Under the pieces are notes generated by a model. The model saw only the letters and a list, made by a program, of their open reading frames with translations. It had not been told where the DNA came from and searched no databases. Position numbers and translations under genes: made by a program. A stretch of 64,000 nt of DNA from Tribonema minus. Taxonomy: Eukaryota > Sar > Xanthophyceae > Tribonematales > Tribonemataceae. This document shows, piece by piece, positions 1 through 10,306 of this stretch. The stretch lies in the NCBI GenBank assembly GCA_017506865.1, contig JAFCMP010000172.1, positions 56,891 to 120,890 of the forward strand, read 5' to 3'. How positions within the stretch are numbered: the stretch's first letter is position 1; the number at the start of each line of letters is the position of its first letter.

Positions 1-2
1 CG

Positions 3-182
3 CCGGCGGCAGCTGCAGTTGATGATCGTGCTGTAGATGTTGATCTTGCTCTTACTGTCGATGCATTTTTGGTTAACGCGGACTTCGAAGAGGCTGCTGC
101 CGCAGGCGCGCCCTCAGAGACACGAGCTCTGCTGCGGGTCGCGTATACTTTGCCGCCTGCTGCTGCACTTTGCTCCTGTTGA
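3..182 (+). CDS. C-terminal end of an unidentified ORF (5' end outside window)
   Basis: An open frame enters from the left edge and ends at a TGA at 180-182. It encodes about 59 residues, acidic in the middle (VDVDLALTVDAF, then NADFEEAAAA) and ending PPAAALCSC. No family is recognised. It could be the last exon of a gene lying to the left, or chance, since GC-rich DNA keeps such frames open easily. Confidence 0.25.
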   Translation, partial: PAAAAVDDRAVDVDLALTVDAFLVNADFEEAAAAGAPSETRALLRVAYTLPPAAALCSC

Positions 183-629
183 GCGTTGACAGCCAGGGGA
201 CCAAGAGGGCGCGATCTGCTGCTCTTGCTGGCTGCTACGGCCTTGCCGCCTGCTGCAGCGCCCATATTCTCCTTGTTGATCAAACTCCGGGTCACATGCC
301 TCCGGGTCACGTGCATGGTACAGTATGTGCACCCCCAACTGCCACTAAGCAGAAATCCTCAGCTGAGCGCCACGGATTGCAGGCACCGGTGGTTAAGCAC
401 TGTGGCTAATCATACGCTTCTGGTAAGCTCTTGCGCTGCTGCTGACGCCGTAGCGCTGCTCTTGTGGGCCGCTGTGCCTGTAGTACAACCCTAGATTTTT
501 TTTCCCCCAAACTTCACACACTACTGAGCACTGTTGCCCTGCCCAAAAGTTGCAAAAAATGAAGAAGCAGTGAGTGCTGCTGGTTATCGAGCATAGCAGT
601 TAGGTCAGCAGTGCCTTCGCCAGGCCTGG
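183..629. other. Intergenic/upstream region of SF3B2, no gene seen
   Basis: No supported coding sequence. The stretch has Ala/Leu-type GCTGCTG runs and a T/C-rich patch near 496-512. It presumably contains the promoter and 5' UTR of the following gene, but no TATA box or other core element stands out. Confidence 0.4.
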
Positions 630-3600
630 ATGACCACAGTGACTCAAAGTATGGAGCAGACGCAGCTGCAGCAGCAGCAGGAGCTGGCCAGCGAGCAGCG
701 AAAACAAAGTAGGTGGGGAGGCATGCCAGGATTGCCTATGGTGGCGGTAGCACAGGAGCCTGCTCTTAATGGCAATGGCCACCGCAAGCTCACCAAAAAT
801 GAGAAGCGGAGACAACGGAAAAAGGTGGAGAAGCAGGGCAGTGATAAATCAGGTGCTGCTGCAGCGCCGCCTGATGCACGACGAGCGCAGCAGCAGCCCA
901 AATCGGAGCAGCAGCAGCAGGCAGAGGCTCCGCAGCAACTTGATGGGGAAGGCGCTCTAGCCGTTGAGGTGGAGTATGTCGCACCCAGCGCCTCGGACCT
1001 GGTAGAGGGCTCCGGTATGGACGACGAGGTCGCCAAGGAGTTCAAAGAGATATTCGAGCGCTTCTCCAAGATCGGCAGGGCTGAGGAGGATATAGCTGCA
1101 GAGGAGGAGGATGCAGCAGCGGCGGCGGCGGCGGAGGCTGCCGGCGGCGCAGCGGAGCAGCAGGCAGCCGAGGACGGGGGGGAGGAGGGGGAGGGGGAGG
1201 AGGGGGGGGGAGCCGGCAAGCTGAGCCGCAAGGCCCGCAAGTTGAAATCTCGTCTGACGGTGGCGGAGCTCAAGCAGCTGGTGCAGAGACCGGACGTGGT
1301 GGAGGCGCACGACGTCACCGCCGCGGATCCGCGCATGCTCGTGCACCTCAAGTCGTACCGCAACACGGTCCCCGTGCCCCGGCACTGGTGCCACAAGCGC
1401 AAGTACCTCCAGGGAAAGCGCGGCATTGAGAAGAAGCCGTTCGAGCTGCCGGAGTTCATCGCGATGACGGGCATCAGCAAGCTACGCGACAACGTGGACG
1501 AGGCGGATGGGAAGCGCGCCAAGCAGCGCTCGCGCGAGCGCGTGCAGCCGAAAATGGGCAAAATCGACATTGACTACCAGGTACGCCAGCGCTGCAGCCC
1601 CACAGCGATGTTTGTTGCAGCTACTGTGTGGACTGCCCTCGATGTGCCTCTGGACTACGGATAGCTGGTGACTTGGCGGCTGATGGCGCCAAGTCACTGG
1701 CGATCGGCAGCGGCTGGCTGTCTGATCGCAAAATATGGCCCGCGTTGATTGGTGGCTGATTGGCAAGGCACCAGTGCGGCGGCACCGCCAACTGATGGGG
1801 CATGTTTGCATGCAGCAGAGACGCCGCCGCAAAGCCCGCCGCCGGCGCCGCAGACTCCAGAGGGGCCTTGCGCCACCACTCCCAGCAGGCCAGCAGTGTC
1901 GCCTGTCATGTGCTTGCAGAGTGCCCGGCTATTCTTGGGCGGGCACCATTGAACCAACGCGCCGCCCCCACAGTGCTGCAGCGCTCAGGAGTCACTCACG
2001 CACAAGCGCGCCGCCGCCGCCGCTGCCAGCGCGGTCGTGCTTCTCGTACTTCCGCCGCAAAGCGCTGATTCTCGCGATACACCAACACGGTGTTGTTCAT
2101 GGCGGGCGTGCATTACGCACGAGCTCTCGCCGTGCCTCTGCCCGGCAACGCCGATTCTGACAGTACACCAACATGATATCCTATTTATATTGTTCACGGC
2201 ACGCACCGCCCCACTGCCTCACGGGCCGCTGACAGCTGCCCACCCACCCCCTCCCCCCAATGCCTGTGGCACGTCACTCCTTGCCTCTATGCGCGCGCAG
2301 GTGCTGCACGACGCCTTCTTCAAGTGGCAGACGAAGCCGCACATGACCTCCGTTGGCGACCTCTACTTTGAGGGCAAGGAGTTTGAGGTGCGGCTGCGCG
2401 AGAAGAAGCCGGGGCAGCTGAGCGAGGAGCTCAGGGCAGCGCTCGGCATGCCGGACGGCGCGCCGCCGCCGTGGCTCATCAACATGCAGGTATGTACGTG
2501 TGTATTGAAGTTTGAGGTAGGGTATGCCGTGGCTCATCACATGCAGGCATGTATGTATTGCAGTTTGGTGTAAGGCATGTAAGTGGGTATGAAGGAGGAG
2601 CTCAGGGCAGCGCTTGACATGCCGGACGGCGCGCCGCCGCCGTGGCTCATCAACATGCAGGTATGTATGTATTGCAGTTCGAGGCAGTGTGTATAAGTAG
2701 GTATGAGCGAGGAGCTCAGGGCGGCGCTCGGCATGCCGGACGGCGCGCCGCCGCCGTGGCTCATCAACATGCAGGTATGCATGTATTGAAGTTGGAGGTA
2801 GGGTATGCAGGTATGAAGAGGAGCACAGGGCAGCGTTCGACATGCCGGCCGGCGCGCCGCCGACTTGGCTCATCAACATGCAGGTGTGTACGTGTGTATT
2901 GACGTTTGAGGTAGGGTGTGTGCAGGTTGGAGGAGCGGTGGTCAGCCACATGCGATGCAGGGCGGCAGCGTTCATCAGCGTCGTTTCACGTTACTGGTGA
3001 AAGCTGACACCACCCCTCACCTCAACCCTACATTCAACAGCTGGCAAGCAGGCACATAGCAGCGCCTGACTGGCGGCGGTGCAAGCGTTGCTGTCACCGT
3101 CTTGGTCATGAGTGATGTGAGGAACCCTGGTGCCGTCTTGTGCGATATGTAGTGATATGCAACAGCGCTCCACGTGTGGACGTCATCAACGCTTAGCGCA
3201 CCAGACCCCCTGCAGCAAAACTGTGCCCTCAACCACCCTGCTCGGACTGCGTAATGCCCGTAGCATGGCCCATTTGCACCCCACCACTGCAACTTCAAGT
3301 TGATGTTCACTGACAATTTCTTTCCCCCCCCCCCCCCCCCCCCCCCCCCCATTACAGCGTTACGGCCCCCCTCCATCGTACCCCCACTTGCGCATCCCGG
3401 GCCTGTCCGCCCCCATCCCCCCCGGGGCCTCCTTCGGGTACCACCCCGGGGGGTGGGGGAAACCGCCGGTCAACGAGGCTGGGGTCCCCCTGTATGGCGA
3501 TGTGTTTGGGACCATGGGCGTGGAGGAGGAGGCTGCTGCGATTGACCGCTCGCACTGGGGGGAGATGGCGGAAGAGGAGTCTAGCGAGGAGGAGGAGGAG

Positions 3601-5818
3601 GAAGGTCAGTTATGAGGGGTCGGGTTAGGGCCAGCGCCATGTCATATGGGGTCAGTCATGAGGGGTAGAATGAGGGTAAAGGTTAGGGCCAGGGCCATGA
3701 CATGCGGAGGAGGAGTCTAGCGAGGAGGAGGAGGAGAAGGAGGAAGGTCAGTTGTCAGGGTTTGGGGTAGTATATAGGGTTTTGCTTTGGGTCAGGATGA
3801 TAGACAAGGGCACTGCTGGCTTGTTGTTGGTATGGATGACATGGCGCAAAGGAGGAATGTAGCGAGGAGGGGGACATCAATTAGGGTTAGGAGGAGTATG
3901 TAGGGCAAGGGTCAATCAATTAGGGTCAGGGGAAGTATGTTAGGGCCAGGGTCATAGACAGGGGCACCGCCGGCTTGTTGCTTGTTTTGGTGACATGGGC
4001 AACGCTCACAGCTTAAATTGGGGCGACTAATGTGCTGCTGGAGGACGGTCAGTATGAGGGTGCGGTATGGGTTTGGGTTGGGGAAGTCCAGTGGGAGATT
4101 AGCATTAGGGTTACGGCTAGGGCCAGTCGGGGTGAGGGCGAGCGCGAAAGGCAGGGGGCATTGCCGCCGCACCGTCGCTGGCCATTTCGTCGCAGGCACT
4201 TGCGGCGCGGAGCGCGCCATGGCTAGTGCTGTGCATCCGGACTAACCAGCAAGGAAAGGGTATCAGGGAGGCCATGGGGGGGCTGGTGCTGGTGACACTG
4301 TGTCGTTGCAGGTGCTACCGACATGGACGTCACCGCTGCTGGCGTAGCCCACCCGGACAGCAGAGCGCTCGTGCTGGGCCACGCTATATAGCCAAGGACG
4401 CAGTGAGCGAGGAGGGGAGAGGATGCAGCAGCGCTCAGCCCGGAGCCGTCGGTGCTGCTACTCGAGCGCACACACTCTGATCCCCCTCTCCCTCCCCCCC
4501 CCCCCCCCCCCCTCCCCCCCTGGCGCGCGCAGAGGAGGAGGCCGCGGAGGGCGGCGCGGGCGCGCTCACCGAGGCCCCGCCGACCCCCATGGAGGGCACG
4601 GAGTCCTCCATGACGGGGCTCGAGACCCCCGACGCGCTGCTCGACCTGCGCAAGCGCGGCCTCGAGACGCCCTCGGACATCGGCACGCCCGCGCCGCGCG
4701 AGCTCTACACGGTCGTGGGGGAGACGTCGGCGGGCGTCGGCGGCGCGCTGTTCGGCGCGGACAAGCGCTACGCCGTGGGCGGGGCGGCGGGGGCAGGGGG
4801 GAAGAAGGGGGGGAAGGGGGGGGAGGGGGCGGCGGATGTCGCCGTGTCCATCAACCCCGACGAGATCGAGGCGCAGCTGGAGGACGCCGAGGCGCTGCGC
4901 GAGCGTTACGAGGCGTCGCTGCAGGTGAGCGCTGCTGCTGCTTGAGCGCTGCTGTTGCTGCCTGAGCGCTGCTGCTGCCTGAGCGCTGCTGCTGCGTGAG
5001 CGCTACGAGGCGTCGCTGCAGGTGAGCGCTGCTGCTGCCTGAGCGCTGCTGCTGCTTGAGCGCTGCTGCAGGTGAGGGCTGCTGCTGCCTGAGCGCTGCT
5101 GCCGCAGTATGGTGTGCGCGCGCGCGTGGGTGCGAGCGCTGGCCGCATGGCTTCTGTTGCGTACTCCCGCTAAGTGTTCAGAACCGAGATGCAGAAGGGA
5201 AGGGCCAGGAGCGTCCAGCGTGTAGCTGGACCTTGCCTTCCAACCGGTTTTCATGACCTTGTATGCAAGCCCTGGATTTGACGGAGGACAGGCGGGAGGG
5301 GGACGCTAGGGTCGCTTTCCTGTGCACTGGCACGCGCATTTGACTGCTTGCGCCACGCACTGCTGCTCGCTGTGCTCATCGACATGACAGCATGGTCATC
5401 TGTCGCTGCACTGCAAGCGACGCTACTTGGAAAGCGCGATCACAGTGCAATCACTCCTGAGCTCCCGGGACCCTTTGCCTGAAGAAATATCACCAGTGTT
5501 TTCACGCCAACAACAGGCATGGTGGCGCAACAGCGCCGGCGAAGAGAAACGCACTAAGGCACGCGCCGCTGCCTGCTTGTGTCCTCGTGCCTCGCTCACC
5601 GCCGCCATCCGACCATTGCGCCCTTTGATGACCAAACCCTAACTGTAACCCTAATTAATTAACCCAAACCCTAACCGTGGTGCACGGCTCAGGCGGCGCG
5701 GCCAGAGCGCGAGGACGTCAGCGACATAGTTGCCGAGGAGGCGCGCAAGCGCAAGCGCAAGCTCGAGAAGGGCAAGGAGCGCGCTGCGGCCAAGAAATCC
5801 AAGGACTTCAAGTTCTGA
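630..5818 (+). CDS. SF3B2: Splicing factor 3B subunit 2 (SF3b145/CUS1 family)
   Basis: Component of the SF3b part of the U2 snRNP, which helps hold U2 on the intron branch point in the nucleus. Five exons join without a phase conflict: 630-1580, 2301-2489, 3358-3604, 4533-4924 and 5693-5818, giving 634 residues. The N-terminus is Gln/Ala/Glu rich and poorly conserved. DUF382 follows from about residue 208 (ADPRMLVHLKSYRNTVPVPR, HWCHKRKYLQGKRGIEKKPF). The PSP motif spans the exon 2/3 join (PPPWLINMQ-RYGPPPSYPH, then FGYHPGGWGKPPVNEAGVP, LYGDVFG). The C-terminus is the usual Lys/Arg-rich tail ending KKSKDFKF. It is shorter than human SF3B2 (about 895 residues), mainly at the N-terminus. Introns 2, 3 and 4 each carry repeated copies of the preceding exon edge (see repeat entries). 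The ATG at 630 is the first in frame with the conserved part. Confidence 0.95.
2518..2915 (+). repeat. Tandem copies of SF3B2 exon 2 3' edge plus 5' splice site
   Basis: Exon 2 ends at 2489 with the segment coding ALGMPDGAPPPWLINMQ followed by GTATGTACG. Three near-complete copies of about 70-100 bp follow in intron 2 (about 2597-2690, 2706-2800 and 2818-2915) plus a short one around 2525-2590. In the full copies the coding segment, the AACATGCAG|GT junction and the following TTGAAGTT-type intron start are kept with few substitutions. Confidence 0.9.
3326..3350 (+). other. Poly-C polypyrimidine tract before SF3B2 exon 3
   Basis: An uninterrupted run of about 25 C follows TTTCTTT and precedes ATTACAG, the acceptor of exon 3. 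It sits where a polypyrimidine tract belongs and is almost pure C rather than U-rich. Comparable tracts precede exon 4 (about 4497-4520) and several exons of minus-strand genes. Confidence 0.8.
3605..4532 (+). repeat. SF3B2 intron 3 with exon-edge copies and telomere-like repeats
   Basis: Intron 3 repeats the exon 3 edge (EESSEEEEE coding, then AAGGTCAGT) at about 3703-3760 and in degraded form near 3850-3890. Between them are many TTAGGG-type words (3628, 3682, 3884, 3917, 4107 and others). The intron ends in a C-rich tract and GCGCGCAG. Confidence 0.75.
4925..5692 (+). repeat. SF3B2 intron 4 with exon 4 edge copy and GAGCGCTGCTGCTGC array
   Basis: The end of exon 4 (RYEASLQ, then GTGAGCGCTGCTGCTGC) recurs at about 4999-5035. 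Around it a 15-18 bp unit related to GAGCGCTGCTGCTGCCT is repeated from 4925 to about 5105. The intron ends with an interstitial CCCTAA-type tract (about 5636-5678) only 15 bases before the acceptor at 5692. Confidence 0.75.
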
Positions 5819-6839
5819 AGTTGGGGGGTCGTCGCGGGAGAACTTCAAGTGTGGCGTGCTCCCACGGGCCTGCCGTTTTTTCCTGTGCGCAACGCGCCAC
5901 GCGAGACCGCGGCCGCTGCGAGCGCGCGCATGCGATGGCTGGGGCTGTGCCGCATCAGCAGCAGCCCCGATTTGCATCAGCGCTCAGGCACAACCAGCGC
6001 GTTGCGGGACGGCGGTGCGCGCGCTGTGCGATCGCTGCGCGGCGCAGCAGCAGCAGCGGCGGCGGCAGCGCGTGCCGCGCACTCTCCCTGTGCAGCAGCA
6101 GCCAGCGCTTACCGGAGGCACGCGCGTGCGTGGGCAGGGCGTGCGCAGCGGCGCGCACGGCGTTAGTGCAAACTTCTTGTTGAAGTACGTTTCATGCCGT
6201 AGCGGCACGCGCGCAGCGGCTCTGCTGCGCACGGCCTGGCGCTGCTCGCCCCCTCCCCTTCGTTGCCAATACATCACATATCTGAACACTGCTGCGCGCG
6301 TGTTTCCCTGCGGCACGCTGCCACTGCTGTGCATGGAACTTTCGCATTGCTGTGGTCTCAATATCATCAGGTGTTGTGCGCGCAGCCAACGCGCTCTTGT
6401 TGAGCAGCACATGTTTCTGACTGAGCACTGTTGAGCTCTGTGCATTCACTTCAACTTGTCTTGGTTTACTCAACAAGCGCGCGTGAACATTGGGATGCAT
6501 CAAAGTTGTTGTTTGCCTCCGGGGATCAACGTTTACGCGCCTCAGTTTGCAACCACACTTGAACATCATTTGGCGCTGCATGTCATGCCTGGCCTACATT
6601 CTGCTCATGCAAGCATGCGACCACACTATCCTGTTTCAGGCATCCGTAGCATCTACTGTATGGTAGCTGCTTGAGCATCAATCTTTGCTGTTTTGTGAGC
6701 AGAGACACGTAGTGTTCAGTAGTTGCAAGCCTTCACACATGCAGATGACAGGCAGGCCAAAGTCAAGCGAAATAGACACATGAGTTAAGACATTTCAACC
6801 AGCCGCTCTGAGCACTGTGACCATTCTGTAATCATTCAT
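5819..6839. other. Convergent 3' intergenic region, no gene seen
   Basis: Lies between the 3' ends of SF3B2 (+) and AATF (-). Open frames here are alanine/arginine-rich products of GC-biased sequence with no recognisable domain. The right half (6400-6839) is less GC-rich and probably holds 3' UTR and termination signals of both genes. Confidence 0.4.
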
Positions 6840-9418
6840 TCAGTCCGCCCCGTTAATCGGAGCACTGCTGCGCGATCGGCCGAACAGCGATGCAAACAGC
6901 TCGTCCGCGTCCATCGGTGGCGGCCCGTACTCCTGCGGGAACGCAAAGTTCTGGAGCTTGGCGTGCACCTCGTAGCGCAGCTTGCGCCCCTTGCTTGCGC
7001 GCCGGTCCACCTGCGACAGCGCACACATGGGAGAGTCACGGGTGAGGATGCCGCGTCTGCCGCGCGTGCAAGTTGAGTCAATGCTCGGAGGCATTGTGAA
7101 AGCACGCTCAATAGCATACAGGTGAAAAATCGGTTGTTTGACGCTTATTCGCATGCCCGCCGCCCAACGTGGCCGTGGGTAGTTAGCGGGGAGCTCCGCC
7201 TGTGCTCGTAGCGCGTGCGCGCCCGGCGCCCAAGCTGCCGATGACGGTGGACAGGCTTATTTATTTGCAAACAGGCATCAACTGAGCGCTGACACACGCA
7301 GCAGCGCCCATCCTGACCGATGCCATCGCGCACACACGCGAAGCAACAAACGCGCCGCAGCGCCCACGCCGCACCTTCCGCCGCTTGCGCTGCCGCAGCC
7401 GCGCCGCCGCGGCCGCGGCCGCCGCCGCCGCCGCGCCGTCGCGCCCCCCCTCCCCCCCCTCCACGAACTCCTTGAGCTGGTGGTGGTACAGCTCGCGATC
7501 GTCCAAAACCTCGCAGTCGATGGGGTCTGCGCGCCATCGCGACGCGCGCAGCGCTGCGGCATTGCGTTCGCCGTCGTCAATGTCGTCGTCGCTGGCGGCG
7601 GCGGCGGCGGCAGCGGCGCTGTCGAGCGCTGCCTCTTCGGACGGCGGCGCGATGAAGCGGCCGAAGCAGCGCGCGTCCGTGTCGGCGCGCAGCGCAAAGA
7701 GCTTACGGCGCGCGCGCTCCTGCCCAAGGGGGGTTGTTTGGGGGCGAAGGGGGGGCGTTGTAACAGTGAGAGAAACCCGTGCGAGTGGTGCGCATGGCGC
7801 AGCGCGTCATCGCGACGAGAGTCACGGTGACAAGTGTGAGGGGCGCCGGGCGCTCTGACGAAACAGGTTGAGTTTTTACTTGTTGTTGCTCTGAGCGTGC
7901 TGTGCAGACAGCTCGACGGCAGTGCAGGGGAGTGAGCTTATGCGTCAAACCAGCAATGCGGGAAAGGACCTGCAACGTGTACATGGTCGCCTGAGTGCTT
8001 CATAGGCTCGCAATGAAGGGGCGATGCATGCAAAGTCACTGACTCGGCTTTTGGCAAAGACGCATGTTGTTGAGGTATGTTGCGGTACCGTACACCAGCA
8101 CCTTGCAGGCGGCTGATCCTTTCCGACTGGGCAATGCAGTAGAAAAGAGCAAATACAAGCTTGGCATTCCGCGACAACAACCCAAGGACATACTCTCAAG
8201 CATCACGTATGATGTATGGAACTCAAAGCCGCCTGCACTGCACCGCGCGAGGCGCGCAACGCACCTTGTCCGCCATGCTCGCCTCCACCTGCGCCCACAC
8301 GCCCTGGTTCACCGCCTTGAACTTCCGCTGCAGCGCCGGGCTCAGCGCCGCCGTGCGCCGCTGCCACCGCTCCACGCAGCGCTCCCACCACGCGCGGCAG
8401 CGCCGGTAGTCCGCCAGCGCGTCCTCCCAAATCGTGTCGCCCCCGCCCCCCTCCGGCACCCCACCCCCCGCTTCCTCCTGCCCATCCCCCCCCCCGACGG
8501 CGATGCCCGCCTGCCGCATGTGCCCCTTGCGCAGCGCGCTCAGGCCGGCGGCGAGCGCGTCCGCGCGCGCCGCGGCGGCGGCGGCCAGCGGCGCCAGCGC
8601 GGGCTCGGCGGCGCGGTACGCCGGCAGCGCGCGCGGCGGCGGCGCGCGGTTCGCCGTGTCCAGCAGCCGCTGCAGCAGGATGCGCACCTCCAGGTAGCCG
8701 TCCCACCAGCGGCGCTGGCGCAGCGCCTCGGCGGCGCGCTGGTAGTCGGCGCCGGTGGCGGCGGCGCGCGCGCGCGCGCGGCGGCGGCGTCCTCCGCGTC
8801 GAGCTTCGAGATCTGGGCGTCCACGAACTTGTCCATGTCGTCGCCGCCGCCGCCGCCGAGGAACACGTTTGATTGGTCAGCATTGGCCTCGGTATCGGAA
8901 TCGTCTGATTCATCGTCATTGTCGGACCCTAGGGGGCCGCCGCCGCCGTCGCCTTGGTCGTCGTCACTGGCGCTGCTGCCCTCGTCTTGAAGTTGTTGCG
9001 AGCCATATGCCTGTCCATCATCGGCGCTGGCATCTGATCCGTCGTCAGCTTCGGCATCATCGTTGTCCGCTTGGTCCTCGTCGCTGCTGCCTTGATCGCT
9101 GCTGCCCTCCTCCGCAGCGGCAGAGGCGGCGGCGGCCGAGGCCCGCTGCTGCAGCGCTCGTCTGGACACCTTCTTCGCCCCGTACTCTTCCCCAATCAAA
9201 TCCATATCCGCGGTACCACGCAGGCTACGCTTGGCGGCCTTGGAGCGGGCTGCGGGCGCATTGTCTTCTTGCTCACTAACGCCGCCATCGCTCTCATAGC
9301 GCAGCAGCGCCGACGTGCCGTCGCCGTATACATCTGCTGCCTCTGGATCAAAGGCAGCAGGCGCGGTAGAAGATAGGTCAGCGAGCTCCTGCGCCAGGGT
9401 CCTTTTCCGCTTCGACAT
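6840..9418 (-). CDS. AATF: AATF/Bfr2 (TRAUB-domain) ribosome biogenesis protein, one apparent frameshift
   Basis: Nucleolar protein of the AATF/Bfr2 family, which takes part in small-subunit pre-rRNA processing. Exons on the minus strand: 9418-8265, 7719-7375 and 7010-6840. The start MSKRKRTLAQELADL fits the family. An acidic Asp/Ser-rich region follows, then the AATF leucine-rich core (LEVRILLQRLLDTANRAP; IWEDALADYRRCRAWWERC), the TRAUB region (DRELYHHQLKEFVE) and the C-terminus (KVDRRASKGRKLRYEVHA, ELFASLFGR). Joined, it would be about 555 residues, close to the human 560. Exon 1 is 1,154 bases, two more than an in-frame length, and the frame switches inside a GCGCGC run near 8765-8785: one extra GC unit would explain it. 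An assembly error is more likely than a pseudogene because both sides are well conserved. An upstream start at 9538 is possible but less family-like. Confidence 0.88.
8763..8785 (-). repeat. GC dinucleotide run at the AATF frameshift
   Basis: A (GC)n run sits exactly where the AATF reading frame changes, between the DAEDAAAA region and the ATGADYQRAAEALRQR region. A length difference of one dinucleotide would restore a single frame through exon 1. Confidence 0.6.
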
Positions 9419-9694
9419 GCTGCTGCCCTGTGGCGCGGCTCGTACGCGATCCTCAACTTCACGTCTGTGGGTGGCGGCAACGTGATCAAATGTATTTAGG
9501 CCCGTGCTTTGAACTGTGGTATCCCAGTCAATCAGCAATCACGAGGCAGCTGCCCGACCAGCTGGCGTCAGAAAGAATTCAACGATCGCAACGCTGTGTT
9601 GGTGCACGGTATCCGAAGCGAAAAGTTCAACCTTGGAAGTTTTGGCTCATTCCTCTCCTCACCCACTTACTCTTACCCACAAACCAATCTTTGA
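9419..9694. promoter_or_regulatory. Probable bidirectional promoter between AATF and the NOL7-like gene
   Basis: Only 276 bases separate the start codons of two divergent genes whose families both act in nucleolar pre-rRNA processing. A compact shared promoter follows from the geometry. No specific element is identified with confidence; the region is less GC-rich next to the plus-strand start. Confidence 0.5.
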
Positions 9695-10306
9695 GTGACG
9701 ATGGCCAAGGCTAAGGCAAAGCATAGCAAAAAGCAGAAGAAGCCGGACGAGGCAGCTGCCAGCAGCAAGCCTACCCGCAGGATAGGAGTTCTCGAGGTGG
9801 AGGAGGACAGCGACGATGAGGCACCTGAGGAGTTCTCTGCCTCAGCAGCAAAGGAGGCTGTTCAGGCGGCTCGGCAGGCCGAGAAGCAGGCTCGGTTAGC
9901 GGCTGGGCCTGCGAAGAAGCGCAAGCGTCGGACACGCCCCGAAGCCGCTGCAGACGGAGCCGCAGCAGCAGCGGCGGCGGAGGAGGATTTACTGCCGCTG
10001 GATGTGTTGTCCGCGGTAAAACATAGGCTGAAGGAAAAGGGGGAGGAGGAGGATGCTCAGGTCGCCAACGCGGCTGCGGAGAGGGCTCTGAAGCGAGAGG
10101 AGAAGCGGAGAAGCCAAGCTGCGGCAGAGGTCAAGCGCGATGACAACTTGAAGCTGGTGGTGCTGAGCTCGCAGGCAGCGACGCAGGGCGCGCGGACGGA
10201 AGCGGCGGGGGCGAAGCGATTCCTGCGGCGACAGATGAGCTCGCGCACTCGCGTACCGTATGCGTCGTTTGCAGCCAAGAAGACCACAGGCAAACGAAAG
10301 CGATAG
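9695..10306 (+). CDS. NOL7/Bud21(Utp16)-like nucleolar protein
   Basis: Single-exon gene of 203 residues, highly charged and Lys/Arg/Glu/Ala rich. The N-terminus is basic (AKAKAKHSKKQKKPDEA). It then has an acidic DSDDEAPEEFS motif, which resembles the DEAPEEV motif of NOL7 and yeast Bud21, followed by a long helical charged region. The C-terminus GAKRFLRRQM...RVPYASFAAKK is reminiscent of the NOL7 end (KRFKRR). Members of that family belong to the U3 snoRNP/small-subunit processome. Its divergent position next to AATF supports a ribosome-biogenesis role. Two ATGs lie close together (9701 is the second). Assignment rests on short motifs in a low-complexity protein, so another nucleolar protein is possible. 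Confidence 0.5.
   Translation: MTMAKAKAKHSKKQKKPDEAAASSKPTRRIGVLEVEEDSDDEAPEEFSASAAKEAVQAARQAEKQARLAAGPAKKRKRRTRPEAAADGAAAAAAAEEDLLPLDVLSAVKHRLKEKGEEEDAQVANAAAERALKREEKRRSQAAAEVKRDDNLKLVVLSSQAATQGARTEAAGAKRFLRRQMSSRTRVPYASFAAKKTTGKRKR

Noticed and set aside
644..1570. Long minus-strand open frame opposite SF3B2 exon 1
   Set aside because: Ser/Cys/Ala-rich mirror of the plus-strand Glu/Ala/Gln-rich exon; no family resemblance. The plus strand carries DUF382.
2642..2902. Plus-strand open frame across the SF3B2 exon-edge copies
   Set aside because: Reads the copies out of the SF3B2 frame; a by-product of the tandem repeat.
5636..5678. Chromosome end suggested by CCCTAA repeats
   Set aside because: Tracts are short, variant, in both orientations and surrounded by genes, so they are interstitial.
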